From Vibrio tetraodonis (GTDB taxonomy: Bacteria > Pseudomonadota > Gammaproteobacteria > Enterobacterales > Vibrionaceae), in NCBI RefSeq assembly GCF_003350295.1, contig NZ_QLYY01000005.1, positions 186,001 to 250,000 on the forward strand: a stretch of 64,000 bases of DNA. The letters run 5' to 3'. The translations under genes were made by a program, and so were the position numbers. Shown here one piece after another: positions 19,889-30,058 of this stretch. The stretch's first letter is position 1; each line of letters starts with the position of its first letter. The notes beneath the pieces were generated by a model. The model did not search any database, was not told where the DNA came from, and worked only from the letters and a program-made list of their open reading frames with translations.

Positions 19889-19988
19889 CATAGAAGACAT
19901 TAAATACCATACTCAAAAAACCACTGCGTTTACTTTCTATCTGGCCGCTGTCGCCACTGCGGCCATTGTAAGTTCTATTCCGTACTAA
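19869..19988 (+). CDS. 39-residue membrane peptide overlapping the previous gene
   Basis: ATG at 19869, stop at 19986-19988. GGAGGGGG lies immediately upstream, within the previous gene, an unusually strong ribosome site. The product starts MKTSQSSIEDIKYH and has one hydrophobic segment (FTFYLAAVATAAIVSS). The 20-base overlap suggests translational coupling with the 68-residue protein. Evidence is ribosome site, overlap and hydrophobic pattern only. Confidence 0.5.
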   Translation: MKTSQSSIEDIKYHTQKTTAFTFYLAAVATAAIVSSIPY

Positions 19989-20203
19989 TTCAGTTACTCA
20001 ACCAAACGCCTTTCCGCTCTCTCATACTAATACTCACTGGACAAAACCTCACACTTAACCCCACTGTTTAAAATACACCCTCTCAGTGACTCATCCTTCA
20101 ATTCTGGGGCATATTGTGTTTTTAGACTAAGCTGGAATTAATGATTGCATTTAATTAACATTATTATTAAATAAGATAATGGAAATTATTAAGGAATTGA
20201 CGA

Positions 20204-20689
20204 ATGAGTAATGGCCAACGAGAAATAACACTCCGTTTTTTAGCCGAGCCTGCAGATGTAAATTTTGGCGGGAAAGTCCACGGCGGAGCCGTAATGAAAT
20301 GGATTGACTTGGCTGCGTACGCGAATGCGGCTGCATGGAGTGGTAAATATTGCATTACAGCTTACGCTGGCGGTATTCGCTTCGTTGCTCCGATACATGT
20401 CGGCAACCTTGTTGAAGTAAGCGCAAAAGTAATTTATACAGGGAAAACATCCATGCATATTGCTATTGATGTACAAGCCAGTGATCCCAAAGTACTGGAA
20501 AACAGGCTTACAACTCACTGTATTGTAATCATGGTGGCTGTAGATGAAGAAGGAAAACCCTCTGCCGTTCCAGAGTGGGTACCAGAAACAGAGGATGATA
20601 TACAGTTAAGAGACTCCGCCATAAGATTGATGAACATGCGGACAAAAATTGGGGAAGAGATGGAAGCCCATGTTAAATATCTCAAATAG
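20204..20689 (+). CDS. acyl-CoA thioesterase, hotdog fold (YciA-like)
   Basis: 161 residues. The motif NFGGKVHGGAVMKWIDLAAY is that of YciA/BACH-type acyl-CoA thioesterases, with the catalytic Asp in WIDLA; IRFVAPIHVGNLVEVSA continues the fold. Known: hydrolyses acyl-CoA to free acid and CoA in the cytoplasm. Good start with AAGGA upstream. It stands alone; chain-length preference cannot be read. Confidence 0.85.
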   Translation: MSNGQREITLRFLAEPADVNFGGKVHGGAVMKWIDLAAYANAAAWSGKYCITAYAGGIRFVAPIHVGNLVEVSAKVIYTGKTSMHIAIDVQASDPKVLENRLTTHCIVIMVAVDEEGKPSAVPEWVPETEDDIQLRDSAIRLMNMRTKIGEEMEAHVKYLK

Positions 20690-20787
20690 TGAAACGATAT
20701 AAACTAGTGAAAGTCACTGCCTTGTCATTTTTTCTTCACCTTAGTCTGGTTTAATTAGCAAAGATTAATTTAGGCTAAGGAATCAGG

Positions 20788-21033
20788 TTGAAGTTGAACC
20801 AGATCACTCTCAGTGAAACAACCCTACTCAACAAGCAAGCTCTCGAATATCAGTGGGTAAGATGCCTATACGCTGAGGGGTATACCAGTAGCGACATTAA
20901 TCATTATATCCAAACTTGTTTCGGCGGAGACGATATCTTTGCCGATTTGTTTCGCAAAGTTGCTTTATCACAAGAAAGTATTTACGTTCTGCTAAAATAT
21001 CTAGGCTGCGCCCCTTCTAATCGAGAGTTGTAA
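20788..21033 (+). CDS. small soluble protein of unknown function
   Basis: 81 residues, no membrane segment or signal peptide, with mixed helical character. It appears to start at TTG (20788) with AAGGA 5-9 bases upstream; no ATG lies near the beginning of the frame. Not recognised; kept because of the ribosome site and the ordinary amino-acid composition. Confidence 0.45.
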   Translation: MKLNQITLSETTLLNKQALEYQWVRCLYAEGYTSSDINHYIQTCFGGDDIFADLFRKVALSQESIYVLLKYLGCAPSNREL

Positions 21034-21094
21034 AGCTTCTCTTAGCCCCATAAGAATACTAAACAGTGACAAAGAACCCATGCGCGTACCACCT

Positions 21095-21121
21095 AAATAA
21101 AAACCCGATTTTACTCGGGTT
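21095..21121 (-). terminator. probable terminator of the malEFG operon
   Basis: 7-bp stem AACCCGA / TCGGGTT with a 6-base loop; on the minus strand it is followed by TTTTATTT. It lies about 165 bases past the malG stop. The remaining 21122-21285 shows no gene. Confidence 0.6.
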
Positions 21122-21285
21122 ATGGTTACAAAAACTGTTAGTAGTAACATCGTAAGGAATCTAAGCTAACAGCCAGCTATGCGTAACGCCAGAGCTGCTC
21201 TCTCCTCAACTGATCGGCGGCCAAACCAAAGTAGGTAGAGTCGAGAAGCAATGGGATAACCTCGCAGGCACCCTAGTTATTAGAA

Positions 21286-22176
21286 TTAGCCCTTCACACC
21301 GCCAGCAGTAAGACCTCCTACCAACCAACGCTGCGCCAATAAAAATACCACCGTTATTGGTAGTGCGGATAGAACCGCTGCTGCTGCAAAGTCTCCCCAC
21401 AAATAATTTTGTGGGTATAAATACTGCTGCATTCCAACAGCCAACGTATATGAGTCTACATCAGAAAGCAACACCGACGCCACTGGAACTTCGCCAATCA
21501 CCATGATAAATGACAAAATGAACACAACCGCAAGAATCGGTACCGACAAAGGCAAAAGAACCAATCTAAACGCTTGCCACGGTGTAGCACCATCAAGAGC
21601 TGCTGCTTCTTCAAGGGAGTTGTCTATGGTTTCGAAATACCCTTTAATCGTCCATACATGTAAAGCTATCCCACCAAGATAAGCGAAAATTAGGCCGCCA
21701 TGAGTGTTTAAACCCAAAAATGGAATGTACTGACCGAGCTTATCAAACAAGGCATAAATAGCCACCAATGCAAGTACCGGCGGAAACATTTGAAAGATCA
21801 TCATCGCCTTAAGAATGGTATTTTTCCCCTTAAACTTCATTCGAGCGAAAGCATACGCGGATGTTGTTGAAAGTACGACAATCATAATTGATGAGATACC
21901 GGCAACTTTAATCGAGTTCCACAACCAAGTCAGAACTGGAAACGGTGGAGAAGTGATAGAGCCGTCGTCATTTGTCACCGAAAATCCCAACGCCAATTTC
22001 CAGTGTTCCAAAGAAGGGTTATCAGGAATAATATTCCCAATTGCAAAATTACCTTCACGCAAGGAAATTGCAATAACCATCAATAAAGGAAATAGAATCA
22101 AAGCAAGAAAACACCATAACAAGATGTGTGTCGCCCAAACTCGGTATTTCAGTGACTGACCTTGTACCATTGCCAT
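21286..22176 (-). CDS. malG: maltose/maltodextrin ABC transporter permease MalG
   Basis: 296 residues, the same length as E. coli MalG. Six membrane helices and the permease EAA loop ([25 protein letters not shown]) that docks the MalK ATPase. Known: forms the MalFGK2 inner-membrane complex importing maltose and maltodextrins delivered by MalE. It starts 11 bases after malF and is last in a malE-malF-malG operon. Confidence 0.95.
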   Translation of the reverse strand: MAMVQGQSLKYRVWATHILLWCFLALILFPLLMVIAISLREGNFAIGNIIPDNPSLEHWKLALGFSVTNDDGSITSPPFPVLTWLWNSIKVAGISSIMIVVLSTTSAYAFARMKFKGKNTILKAMMIFQMFPPVLALVAIYALFDKLGQYIPFLGLNTHGGLIFAYLGGIALHVWTIKGYFETIDNSLEEAAALDGATPWQAFRLVLLPLSVPILAVVFILSFIMVIGEVPVASVLLSDVDSYTLAVGMQQYLYPQNYLWGDFAAAAVLSALPITVVFLLAQRWLVGGLTAGGVKG

Positions 22177-22187
22177 TACAACTCTCC

Positions 22188-23759
22188 TTATTCCTGAGCG
22201 ACTTTGGTGACACGAAGATTAAGCAATGCTAATGCCCCGACGAGAAGAAAAATCAAAGTTGCAATTGCACTTGCCAAACCAAAGTTTTGTCCACCTGCAC
22301 CTTCAAACGCAATTCGATAGGTATAATTTACCAATAAATCCGTATGACCGGCTCGCTCTGTCGTGCCTATCATGTTAGGGCCGCCTTGAGTAAGAAGTTG
22401 AATCAATACGAAGTTATTGAAGTTAAATGCGAAGCTCGCGATAAGAAGAGGTGTTAACGGCTTAATCATTAACGGCAAAGTAATTCGACGAAAGTTATCA
22501 ATGAAATTTGCTCCGTCAATCGCTGATGCTTCGTAGAGATCATCAGGAATGGCTTTTAAAAGTCCCATACATAAGATCATGATGTAAGGAAAACCAAGCC
22601 AAGTATTAACGATAATGATCATGACTTTAGCCATCAAAGGATCGGAAAACCAGCTAGGGCTAATTCCAAAAAGAGCCTCTAATACCATATTGATCTCGCC
22701 AAAACTTTGGTTAAATAAGCCCTTAAAAATCAATATTGAGATGAATGCAGGAACGGCATATGGTAAAATCAAAAGCACTCGATAAATGGCGCGACCTTTT
22801 AACGCTTCCCACTGAACGATATTCGCTAGAACTAAGCCTAGGATGAGAGTGAGCCCAACACTCAAAGCGGAAAAAACCACAGTCCAGACGAAAATACTGA
22901 CAAATGGCTGTTTAATACCATCTTCTTTCCAAACGCGTTCAAAGTTGTATGTCCCAACCGTCACAATATAGCCAGGTGAGACCGGAGAACCTGTAAACTG
23001 TCCCTCGTCATTGACTGGTTGGTAGAAGCCAATTTCATTATTTGGACGCAGATACTGCTGAGTCTCATTGTTATATAAAGTTTCACCATCAGCTTGCAGT
23101 GTATAAACTGGTCCCACGGCAGCAAACTTACGCAGTCCGCTCATTCTTACCACTTCTCCTGACGGTAAGTGAAGTGCAAGGCCACCAAGCAAAGACTTGT
23201 TTTTTATGATGGTTTTTATTGCTTCTTTTTTCCCCTCAACTTGTTTTGCAAACGATAAATATAGCTCGGAGTTCAACGTCTCCAAATCTAACTCATCGGT
23301 TACAAACAAACTGTCCGCTTTAGTGATTGCAATACGATACCCTGTCGATGTACGAAATAGCGAGAACGGATAGCTTTCACCACTTTGGTAAGTGCGTTCA
23401 AGTAAAACAGATTGAGCACGCTCAAAAGACAGTTGATTTTTAGCACTGTAGTTAGTGAAAGAAAGGCTTACCGTATAGGCTAGAGGAAAAAGAATAAATA
23501 GTATCATTCCGGCGATACCCGGATAGATATAACGATGTGCATAGGTTTTAGCACTGCCAAAAATGAACAAGGCTAGTGCAGTGAGGGTAAGGGTAAGGAG
23601 CGCAAACGCGAACTCACCTCTTGAGTACATCAATATACTAGCGTAGCCGTTGATAATGCCTAACACGCCCAAAAAGGCCCATTTGATCAACACTTTTTTG
23701 TTAGAAAGCGAGCTGACTCCTGGCGATGGCATGGTAACCGTGCCTTGAACTGACTGCAT
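22188..23759 (-). CDS. malF: maltose/maltodextrin ABC transporter permease MalF
   Basis: 523 residues. Three N-terminal helices, the large periplasmic P2 loop typical of MalF (about 100-280), and the C-terminal permease core with the EAA loop [23 protein letters not shown]2 contacts MalE. Lies between malE (70 bases upstream) and malG (11 bases downstream). Confidence 0.95.
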   Translation of the reverse strand: MQSVQGTVTMPSPGVSSLSNKKVLIKWAFLGVLGIINGYASILMYSRGEFAFALLTLTLTALALFIFGSAKTYAHRYIYPGIAGMILFILFPLAYTVSLSFTNYSAKNQLSFERAQSVLLERTYQSGESYPFSLFRTSTGYRIAITKADSLFVTDELDLETLNSELYLSFAKQVEGKKEAIKTIIKNKSLLGGLALHLPSGEVVRMSGLRKFAAVGPVYTLQADGETLYNNETQQYLRPNNEIGFYQPVNDEGQFTGSPVSPGYIVTVGTYNFERVWKEDGIKQPFVSIFVWTVVFSALSVGLTLILGLVLANIVQWEALKGRAIYRVLLILPYAVPAFISILIFKGLFNQSFGEINMVLEALFGISPSWFSDPLMAKVMIIIVNTWLGFPYIMILCMGLLKAIPDDLYEASAIDGANFIDNFRRITLPLMIKPLTPLLIASFAFNFNNFVLIQLLTQGGPNMIGTTERAGHTDLLVNYTYRIAFEGAGGQNFGLASAIATLIFLLVGALALLNLRVTKVAQE

Positions 23760-23829
23760 ATAATATCCTGCTCACGATGATAGAAAAACGAAGGAAGGCT
23801 CATCCCCCCCCTTCTCGATACCAAGTTAG

Positions 23830-25020
23830 TTATTGCGTCATTCTTTTTTCAGCTGTTTTCAATGCTTCAGTTACGCTTTGACGTCCATCAACCACATTAT
23901 CTAGTGCATCTTTCATGCTATACCAAAAGGTCGTAAACTGGGGAATGTTTGGCATTATCTCTCCATTCATCGCATTATCCATTGTTGCGGCAATACGAGC
24001 ATCTGTGTCAACCAACTTCTGGAATGATTTTAAAGCCACTGCACCAAGTGGTTTATCATCATTAAGACTCTTAAGCCCCTGATTAGTGAGCAAATAGTTC
24101 TCAAGAAACTCAACGGCCAGCTCTTTGTTTGGAGAAACCGAGCTTATTCCTCCAACCCAAACACCGACAAACGGCTTTGAAGCATGACCATTGAATTTAG
24201 GTAATGTCGTTACTCCATAGTCAATTCCTGCTTTATCTATATTCGCCCAACCCCAAGGGCCATTGATGGTCATAGCAACCTTGCCAGCCGCAAACTCTGA
24301 CTCAGAAACGGAGTAGTTCATATCAGCAGAAATAACCTTATTTTTAATCATGTCATTGATAAAGGTTAAAGAGGCTTGAACTCCATCTTTAGCCACTCCT
24401 ACATCGTTAATATCATAGCCATCTTTGACTTGCTTAAACGCATACCCACCATCGGCTGATAAAAGCGGCCAAGTGAAATAAGCACCATCTCGCAGTGGCC
24501 ACATAATGGCTTTTTTACCTGACTTTTGAAGTTTTGCATTTAAGGCTGGGATCTCTTCCCACGTTTTTGGCGGTGCAGGTAATAGTGCTTTGTTATAGAT
24601 TAAAGAGACGGACTCGACAGCAACAGGATAGGCTATTTTTTTACCTTTATACGTAGCGGCATCCCACGCAAAATCAACAATTCCTTGCTCAATTTCTTTC
24701 GAGGGTTTGACTTCGGCAAGTAATCCACCTTCTGCATAACCACCAAAGCGATCATGAGCAAAAAATATAATATCAGGCCCTTCTCCGGAAGCGGCAACTT
24801 TAGGGAATTTTTCCTCTAATTTTTCAGGAAAAGCCACCGTGACTTTAATATCTGTATCTTCTTCGAAACGCTGACCTATTTGAGCCATTCCTTCATAAGC
24901 TTTATCCCCTCCTACCCATATGGTCAACTGCCCCTCTTCGATAGCCGCATTCACACTTATGGAAGTAAACACCGACAGGGCGGCTAGAGTTACTTTAGTC
25001 AGGGGGTTTCTCATGTTCAC
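23830..25020 (-). CDS. malE: periplasmic maltose/maltodextrin-binding protein MalE
   Basis: 396 residues, with signal peptide ([16 protein letters not shown]) and mature start [18 protein letters not shown], close to E. coli MalE (KIEEGKLVIWINGDKGYNG). Known: captures maltodextrins in the periplasm and delivers them to MalFGK2; in E. coli it is also the maltose chemoreception receptor partner. First gene of the operon, divergent from malK. Confidence 0.95.
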   Translation of the reverse strand: MNMRNPLTKVTLAALSVFTSISVNAAIEEGQLTIWVGGDKAYEGMAQIGQRFEEDTDIKVTVAFPEKLEEKFPKVAASGEGPDIIFFAHDRFGGYAEGGLLAEVKPSKEIEQGIVDFAWDAATYKGKKIAYPVAVESVSLIYNKALLPAPPKTWEEIPALNAKLQKSGKKAIMWPLRDGAYFTWPLLSADGGYAFKQVKDGYDINDVGVAKDGVQASLTFINDMIKNKVISADMNYSVSESEFAAGKVAMTINGPWGWANIDKAGIDYGVTTLPKFNGHASKPFVGVWVGGISSVSPNKELAVEFLENYLLTNQGLKSLNDDKPLGAVALKSFQKLVDTDARIAATMDNAMNGEIMPNIPQFTTFWYSMKDALDNVVDGRQSVTEALKTAEKRMTQ

Positions 25021-25762
25021 ATCCTTTTTTGTCTTTGAATTATGAGCTCAAGCTATTTCAGGGGTTATTACCCACTGGGATAACTAATTCTCGCCAAATT
25101 ATCAATTAGCTCATCATCCCATCTTCTACGCCTCGCCTATTATGGCGTATTTTCGTGATCTGCATCGATGAACAAAAATGACATAAATCACATAAAATAC
25201 GCATGCCGTGATCAAATTCACCAATAAGCTCTGTATTTCTTTGAATTTGATCTAGACACACCATCAAACAACAGATGCATCTACTCCCTCACTACTCCCC
25301 CCAGATAGACAAGGACTAGGAGGATGTATAACAATAGTCAAAAAAGCAAACTAGCTTGGTCCCAGAGCGGACAAGTAGGAACCTTTCCAGTTTTTATCAG
25401 ACTTTTCTAGCTAAGTCGAAAAACTGGATTACATGGCCAGGAGTCGCCGTAATAGGCAATAATCGTGTAACATCACATACACCAAATAGCGATTTTGTTA
25501 GTGAGTCTGATACGGTTATTTTCACGTAGGGGAACGGACTCTGTATTGGCGATGGCGGGTGGTGTGAACTCCACCACCCTAATTTCTTACATTGAACCCA
25601 GCATGTCGAGCAAGCACTAGCTTTCGTAACAACTTGATAGTTACCTGTGACCATATTTTACGCCCAGTGGTGATTTCCATCGGTGCAGCTTAATATAACC
25701 ACACATAGATAATTGATATGCAACCTAATAAAAAGATAGAATTTTGATCAAGGACAAGCGAG
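25021..25762. promoter_or_regulatory. malE-malK divergent control region
   Basis: 742 bases with no convincing gene, much longer than the roughly 270-bp E. coli equivalent. Candidate CRP-like sites: AATGA-CATAAA-TCACA at 25177-25192 and CGTGA-TCTGCA-TCGAT at 25153-25168 (both imperfect). G-rich stretches resembling MalT boxes (GGGGA(T/G)GAGG) read on minus around 25284-25310, but matches are weak. Two hairpins: CCAGTTTTT/AAAAACTGG at 25387-25427 with an inner GACTT/AAGTC stem, and GGGTGGTG/CACCACCC at 25557-25579. MalT/CRP control is expected from E. coli, not shown here. Confidence 0.5.
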
Positions 25763-26884
25763 ATGGCAAGTGTCACATTAAAGAATGTATCAAAGGCTTA
25801 TGGCGACGTATTAATCTCAAAGAATGTTGATCTAGACATAAAAGAAGGCGAGTTTGTTGTTTTTGTCGGTCCTTCAGGGTGTGGTAAATCAACGTTACTG
25901 CGCTGTATTGCTGGTCTCGAAGACATTACATCAGGAGAGCTTTATATTGACTCTAAACTGATGAATCATATTGAGCCATCTAAACGTGGCGTCGGTATGG
26001 TTTTTCAATCCTATGCTCTATATCCGCATTTAAATCTGTATGAAAATATGTCATTTGGTCTCAAGCTCAGTAAAGCAGATAAGAGTGAAATTGATAAACG
26101 TGTCGAACACGCAGCCGATGTACTCCAACTCAGTCATCTGCTCGACCGACAACCCAAAGCTTTATCTGGCGGTCAAAGGCAAAGAGTTGCTATCGGGCGA
26201 ACTCTGGTGTCACAACCTAAAGTGTTTCTACTCGATGAACCTTTGTCCAACTTAGATGCTGCCTTGCGGGTACAAATGCGTTCAGAAATCACCAAGCTGC
26301 AACGAAAGCTGGGGTGTACCATGATCTATGTAACACATGATCAAGTGGAAGCGATGACAATGGCGGATAAAATTGTCGTTCTCGATGCCGGTTATGTTGC
26401 ACAAGTTGGCAAGCCATTAGAGCTTTATCATTATCCAAGTAATCGTTTCGTTGCTGGTTTTATTGGTTCACCTAAGATGAACTTTATTAGTGTTTTCATT
26501 GAGGCGGTAGAAGACGATAAAGTCATGGTTCAGCTTGCCAATGGCACCGCATTTTGGATCCCAGTTGACGGAACAAGCGTCACAAGAGGTTCACGTATGT
26601 CACTGGGAGTTAGACCAGAACATTTGCTGCCATGTGGTCAAGGTGATGCTTCAATTGAGGGACAAGTTAACATCGTCGAAAAACTCGGAAATGAAACTCA
26701 AGTTTACCTACATATTGGCGCAGCCGACGCAGATGTTATATATCGCGAACCAGATACCTTAGACATAGAGGTAGGTAATAATTTCATTATTGATATACCC
26801 GCCAATCGCTGCCATCTATTCCACAGTGATGGGAAAGCGTGCCAGAGACTCTTTAGAGAGGCAGGTGTCAGCTTTCCAGATTAA
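25763..26884 (+). CDS. malK: maltose ABC transporter ATPase MalK
   Basis: 373 residues. Walker [11 protein letters not shown]-loop region, signature [15 protein letters not shown], Walker [13 protein letters not shown], switch His in VTHDQ, and the C-terminal regulatory domain starting near [10 protein letters not shown]. Known: energises MalFG, and in E. coli also binds MalT and enzyme IIA-Glc. Starts after AAGGACAAGCGAG. Unlike E. coli, no lamB porin or malM follows; a terminator comes next. Confidence 0.95.
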   Translation: MASVTLKNVSKAYGDVLISKNVDLDIKEGEFVVFVGPSGCGKSTLLRCIAGLEDITSGELYIDSKLMNHIEPSKRGVGMVFQSYALYPHLNLYENMSFGLKLSKADKSEIDKRVEHAADVLQLSHLLDRQPKALSGGQRQRVAIGRTLVSQPKVFLLDEPLSNLDAALRVQMRSEITKLQRKLGCTMIYVTHDQVEAMTMADKIVVLDAGYVAQVGKPLELYHYPSNRFVAGFIGSPKMNFISVFIEAVEDDKVMVQLANGTAFWIPVDGTSVTRGSRMSLGVRPEHLLPCGQGDASIEGQVNIVEKLGNETQVYLHIGAADADVIYREPDTLDIEVGNNFIIDIPANRCHLFHSDGKACQRLFREAGVSFPD

Positions 26885-26927
26885 TCTCGATCATTGAAAA
26901 CGAGAACATATCGATTAAAAAGCCGAA

Positions 26928-26954
26928 GCAAAAAAGGAGCATCATGTGCTCCTT
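26928..26954 (-). terminator. terminator between malK and hutZ
   Basis: 8-bp stem AAGGAGCA / TGCTCCTT with a 5-base loop. The T-run is strong on the minus strand (after hutZ) and weak on plus, so it mainly ends the hutXZ transcript and may also serve malK. Confidence 0.75.
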
Positions 26955-26958
26955 TACG

Positions 26959-27489
26959 CTAAGACTGCTGCACTTTTTTATGTCCTTGTTCCAAATGAAC
27001 AAAGTCAACGAGATCATCACAAGACACTTGATAAGCCTGACCAAAACCCTTCACAAACAATCCCTTTTTAGGTTGCATTTTAAATAAAATAAAGTCCTGT
27101 AATTGACATAAGTTATCAATAATGTCGCCAAATCGTTCACTCATTTGTGTGATAACATCATTCCATAAAGGTGTGTCTCTTTCTACTACCACTGCAGTAG
27201 CATCAAACGTCAGACGTTTACGAGCAAAAAGTTGTTTGGAATGTCCTTCATCTTCGATCATCATAATCGAAACATTGGGGCTCACAAGAAGGTTACGAGC
27301 GTGGCGGGCAATGTCAGATATTAATACAAAATACCCATATTCATTTTGTACAAACGGCGCATAACTGGCATTAGGCTGACCTTGCTCATCAACAGTAGCA
27401 AGTTGAAGAGTGAGACAATGTTGACGAAGCTCTTGAATCTCGGGACCCAAGCGTCCTTGTAAACGCTCTTGTTTAACGTGATCATCCAT
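26959..27489 (-). CDS. hutZ: haem utilisation protein HutZ
   Basis: 176 residues of the split-barrel FMN-binding-like fold. Sequence such as LRQHCLTLQLATVDEQGQPNASYAPFV and LISDIARHARNL is that of HutZ. Known: in V. cholerae HutZ binds haem and degrades it, releasing iron, receiving haem from HutX. It follows hutX by 17 bases. The neighbouring divergent tonB-exbBD-hutBCD operon supplies the haem. Confidence 0.9.
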   Translation of the reverse strand: MDDHVKQERLQGRLGPEIQELRQHCLTLQLATVDEQGQPNASYAPFVQNEYGYFVLISDIARHARNLLVSPNVSIMMIEDEGHSKQLFARKRLTFDATAVVVERDTPLWNDVITQMSERFGDIIDNLCQLQDFILFKMQPKKGLFVKGFGQAYQVSCDDLVDFVHLEQGHKKVQQS

Positions 27490-27506
27490 ATATTATCTCC
27501 TTGTTA

Positions 27507-28052
27507 TTATGATGATTGATTTATCGGATTTTTATTTTCTACGATTGATATTACTTTAAGTCTTCTTGCCACTGCCTTAAACGCGATTACCTGTTCAGGA
27601 ATTAACTCTCTCTGATCATTTCTACCCAGATAAACTTTGAATATGTTGTTCCCCTTTTCGCAGAAGAAACCAAAATAGTGACTCTCGCGACCTCTGAAAG
27701 GTTTGCTAACCAAAGCTATATTAACCACATTACTCAGCTTTAAGTGGCCATGTAACTCTCCACTTTTTCCCATCAGATTGTAATAACCTCTTGCAACTTT
27801 ACCTTTTGGGAAAGGCGCCTTTACTTCAAAAATTGAACCAAAGGAATGCACAATAGTCGTCACAGGGCCAAATCCAACCAGTTTTTCAAGATAGAATTGG
27901 GCTTGCTCCCCACCAGCAAGACCCACCATGTCATCCGGTAAAGCGCTCACAACCTCAAATTCAGAAACATTTAATACCTCAGCAATTTCTGCGGGTAATA
28001 ACGCTGGCTCTGCAAAGACCAATTCGGCCACTTTTTCCTTCAATGTCTGCAT
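27507..28052 (-). CDS. hutX: haem carrier protein HutX
   Basis: 181 residues of the HutX/ChuX family: N-terminal helical part (AEIAEVLNVSEFEVVSALPDDM) and a beta-rich haem-binding part (VTTIVHSFGSIFEVKAPFPKG, then GYYNLMGKSGELHGHLK). Known: cytoplasmic haem-storage or transfer protein working with HutZ. First gene of the pair, facing away from tonB; a Fur-like region lies between them. The hutW gene usually found just upstream in V. cholerae is absent. Confidence 0.9.
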   Translation of the reverse strand: MQTLKEKVAELVFAEPALLPAEIAEVLNVSEFEVVSALPDDMVGLAGGEQAQFYLEKLVGFGPVTTIVHSFGSIFEVKAPFPKGKVARGYYNLMGKSGELHGHLKLSNVVNIALVSKPFRGRESHYFGFFCEKGNNIFKVYLGRNDQRELIPEQVIAFKAVARRLKVISIVENKNPINQSS

Positions 28053-28180
28053 ATATGTTCCTCATAGCACCAAGCCGCTAACAACAGTGAGATACATTCC
28101 TCGAACATCAATGAGAAAGCCTTTTTACCGTAGTAACAGCCTAGCGTGACAAAATTCACGCAATCATAGAAGTACAGAAA

Positions 28181-28213
28181 TGATAATGCAATTGATAATT
28201 GATATTATTTGCA
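28181..28213. promoter_or_regulatory. Fur-box-like region between hutX and tonB
   Basis: Three GATAAT-like hexamers in a short stretch: GATAATGCAATTGATAATT (28182-28200) and GATAATTGATATTATTTGC (28195-28213). These match the 19-bp Fur consensus at roughly 12-13 positions each. Iron repression by Fur is the known control of these genes in vibrios, and the position upstream of the tonB start at 28261 fits. Confidence 0.6.
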
Positions 28214-28260
28214 TCTTGTTAGATAATTTATCTCTTGAGGATTTTTGTCATAACACTGAT

Positions 28261-28956
28261 ATGCATTTAAATAGGTATGTGATTGCGGGTAGTCTATCAA
28301 TTGCTATCCATAGCATGATTTTTGGAGTGGAATTTGAGCCTAAAGCCTATGTCATACCTGTAGGCAATGCACCTTCTTCAGTCTCTGTCCATTTCACATC
28401 ACCTTCTGCAGAAAACCAAAAGAGTGAGAGAGCTAGGCCCAAAACAGAGCAAAACTCATCAACAACCTCACAAGTCACTGATGATGTCAAAAGACGATTA
28501 GCTACGGCCACGTCTGTTAATAAAAAAGATAGCGCTAAGCTTGTAAGTAAAAAAAAGGTCAGCGAACAATCAGACAAACCGCAACAACAGCCAGACAGAG
28601 CAGTTCATAAGCCCACAGAAGAAAAAATTGATCAACCTCAACTTGCAAGTTCTCATCAGGGCGCGACCACAAAACCCGTGTTGGTGGACAAACCAAGTTT
28701 TATATCCAAGCCAGTCCAACCCATTTACCCTAGGTTGGCGAGAAAAAGAGGATTAACAGGCGTGGTTACTTATGAAGTTTGGTTAGATGAAGATGGCCAG
28801 CAAGTGTCTCAACAACTCATATCGTCTTCAGGCCAAACTATCTTAGATAAATCCGCACTAAAGGCGATAAAGAAGTGGAAGTTCTCTCCACACAGTATCA
28901 ACGGCCAGAAAATCGCTCATAGAGTCAGAATTCCCGTACGTTTCAATATGGATTAA
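28261..28956 (+). CDS. tonB: TonB energy-transducing protein (TonB1 type)
   Basis: About 231 residues from the ATG at 28261; an in-frame upstream start at 28180 is rejected because it would translate the Fur-like region. One N-terminal membrane helix, a Lys/Gln/Pro-rich periplasmic spacer, and a C-terminal TonB domain (QPIYPRLARKRGLTGVVTYEVWLDEDG and ALKAIKKWKFSPHS). Known: with ExbB/ExbD it transmits proton-motive force to outer-membrane haem and siderophore receptors. First of a six-gene operon; exbB starts 2 bases after it. Confidence 0.9.
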   Translation: MHLNRYVIAGSLSIAIHSMIFGVEFEPKAYVIPVGNAPSSVSVHFTSPSAENQKSERARPKTEQNSSTTSQVTDDVKRRLATATSVNKKDSAKLVSKKKVSEQSDKPQQQPDRAVHKPTEEKIDQPQLASSHQGATTKPVLVDKPSFISKPVQPIYPRLARKRGLTGVVTYEVWLDEDGQQVSQQLISSSGQTILDKSALKAIKKWKFSPHSINGQKIAHRVRIPVRFNMD

Positions 28957-28958
28957 CA

Positions 28959-29636
28959 ATGGAACACATAAATTACCTCCAGCAACAACTGGGCCTAATG
29001 ACATGGCCACTCATCTTATGCTCATTCGTAACAGTAATGATTGTACTCGAACGCCTCATCCAGCTTTGTATCTACTCTGGTAAAGGAAGAAAAGCCATTC
29101 ACGCCGAACTAAAGCAAATCTCCCCTTCAAATGTTCAACAAATTACTCGCCTTGCTGAAAAGTTTTCTCACAATCGACCACCTCTCTATCAGGGCGTTTC
29201 CATCTTGCTCCAACATCATTGTTATCCGAAAAATTTACGCGAAGATACCGCTGGTATGTGGTTGGAAGAAAAACGTCTGCAACTCAACTCAGGCCTTCGT
29301 CTTCTTGGCTTAATTGGCGTGATAAGCCCTCTAATTGGGCTACTCGGAACTGTACTTGGTCTGATAGAGATGTTTAAAGGTGTTGCAACATCATCAGGTA
29401 ACATTACTCCAAATGACTTAGCCGATGGCCTAGGTATCGCAATGCGAACAACGGCGGCAGGCCTACTCATTGCCTTGCCAGCTATCGCAAGTGCTCAGCT
29501 ACTTGGCCTTTGGGCAGACAAGGTAATGGCTAAACTGGCGCACACTCTCAATTTTACTAACCTCTGGCTAGAGGGGGTCGAGTTTCAACAAGCAAAAACT
29601 CAACCATCCCCAGCCTCTCATGAGGCGATGCCATGA
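28959..29636 (+). CDS. exbB: TonB-system proton channel ExbB
   Basis: 225 residues, three membrane helices of the MotA/TolQ/ExbB family, including GLIGVISPLIGLLGTVLGLI and the later ADGLGIAMRTTAAGLLIALPAI. Known: pentameric proton channel scaffold in the inner membrane. It overlaps exbD by 4 bases (ATGA), so they are coupled. Confidence 0.95.
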   Translation: MEHINYLQQQLGLMTWPLILCSFVTVMIVLERLIQLCIYSGKGRKAIHAELKQISPSNVQQITRLAEKFSHNRPPLYQGVSILLQHHCYPKNLREDTAGMWLEEKRLQLNSGLRLLGLIGVISPLIGLLGTVLGLIEMFKGVATSSGNITPNDLADGLGIAMRTTAAGLLIALPAIASAQLLGLWADKVMAKLAHTLNFTNLWLEGVEFQQAKTQPSPASHEAMP

Positions 29637-30049
29637 TCAAAGTGAATCGACAATCGAATCCCATTAGCTTAACACCGGACTTAACACCTTTATTAGACAT
29701 TATTTTTATTGTTATGGTTTTTTTGATGCTAACCGCTGCCGTCAAACTTGATTCTCTGGAGGTAAAGTTACCCACCATAGACTCGCCAATGACAACGAGT
29801 GTGGAAAACCAAGTAATCACACTGAACATTTTACCAACAGAGCCTTACTGGGCATTAAATAGTCAAGAGTATTCAGATTGGGACTCTTTCTCCCATGCAG
29901 TGAAGCAGGCATATCAATCTAATCAAAAATCTATCGTTATAGGAGCGGAAAAAACGGCAGATGTGCAGCATTTAGTAAAGTTACTTGCCTTTCTGCAAGA
30001 AAATAATATTCAAGCTGCCCAGTTACTTACCCAAGACACAAAACACTAA
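29633..30049 (+). CDS. exbD: TonB-system protein ExbD
   Basis: 138 residues; one N-terminal helix with the essential membrane Asp in LTPLLDIIFIVMVF, then a periplasmic domain. Known: works with ExbB in proton-driven TonB energisation. Starts inside the exbB stop and is followed by hutB after 9 bases. Confidence 0.95.
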   Translation: MIKVNRQSNPISLTPDLTPLLDIIFIVMVFLMLTAAVKLDSLEVKLPTIDSPMTTSVENQVITLNILPTEPYWALNSQEYSDWDSFSHAVKQAYQSNQKSIVIGAEKTADVQHLVKLLAFLQENNIQAAQLLTQDTKH

Positions 30050-30058
30050 GGTCAAGCT

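Noticed and set aside
25397..25654. 85-residue open frame in the mal control region
   Set aside because: No ribosome site, odd composition rich in Cys/Ser/Pro, and it runs through a hairpin; likely chance.
28180..28260. Extended N-terminus for TonB from an upstream ATG
   Set aside because: It would translate the Fur-like promoter region and displace the normal N-terminal membrane anchor.
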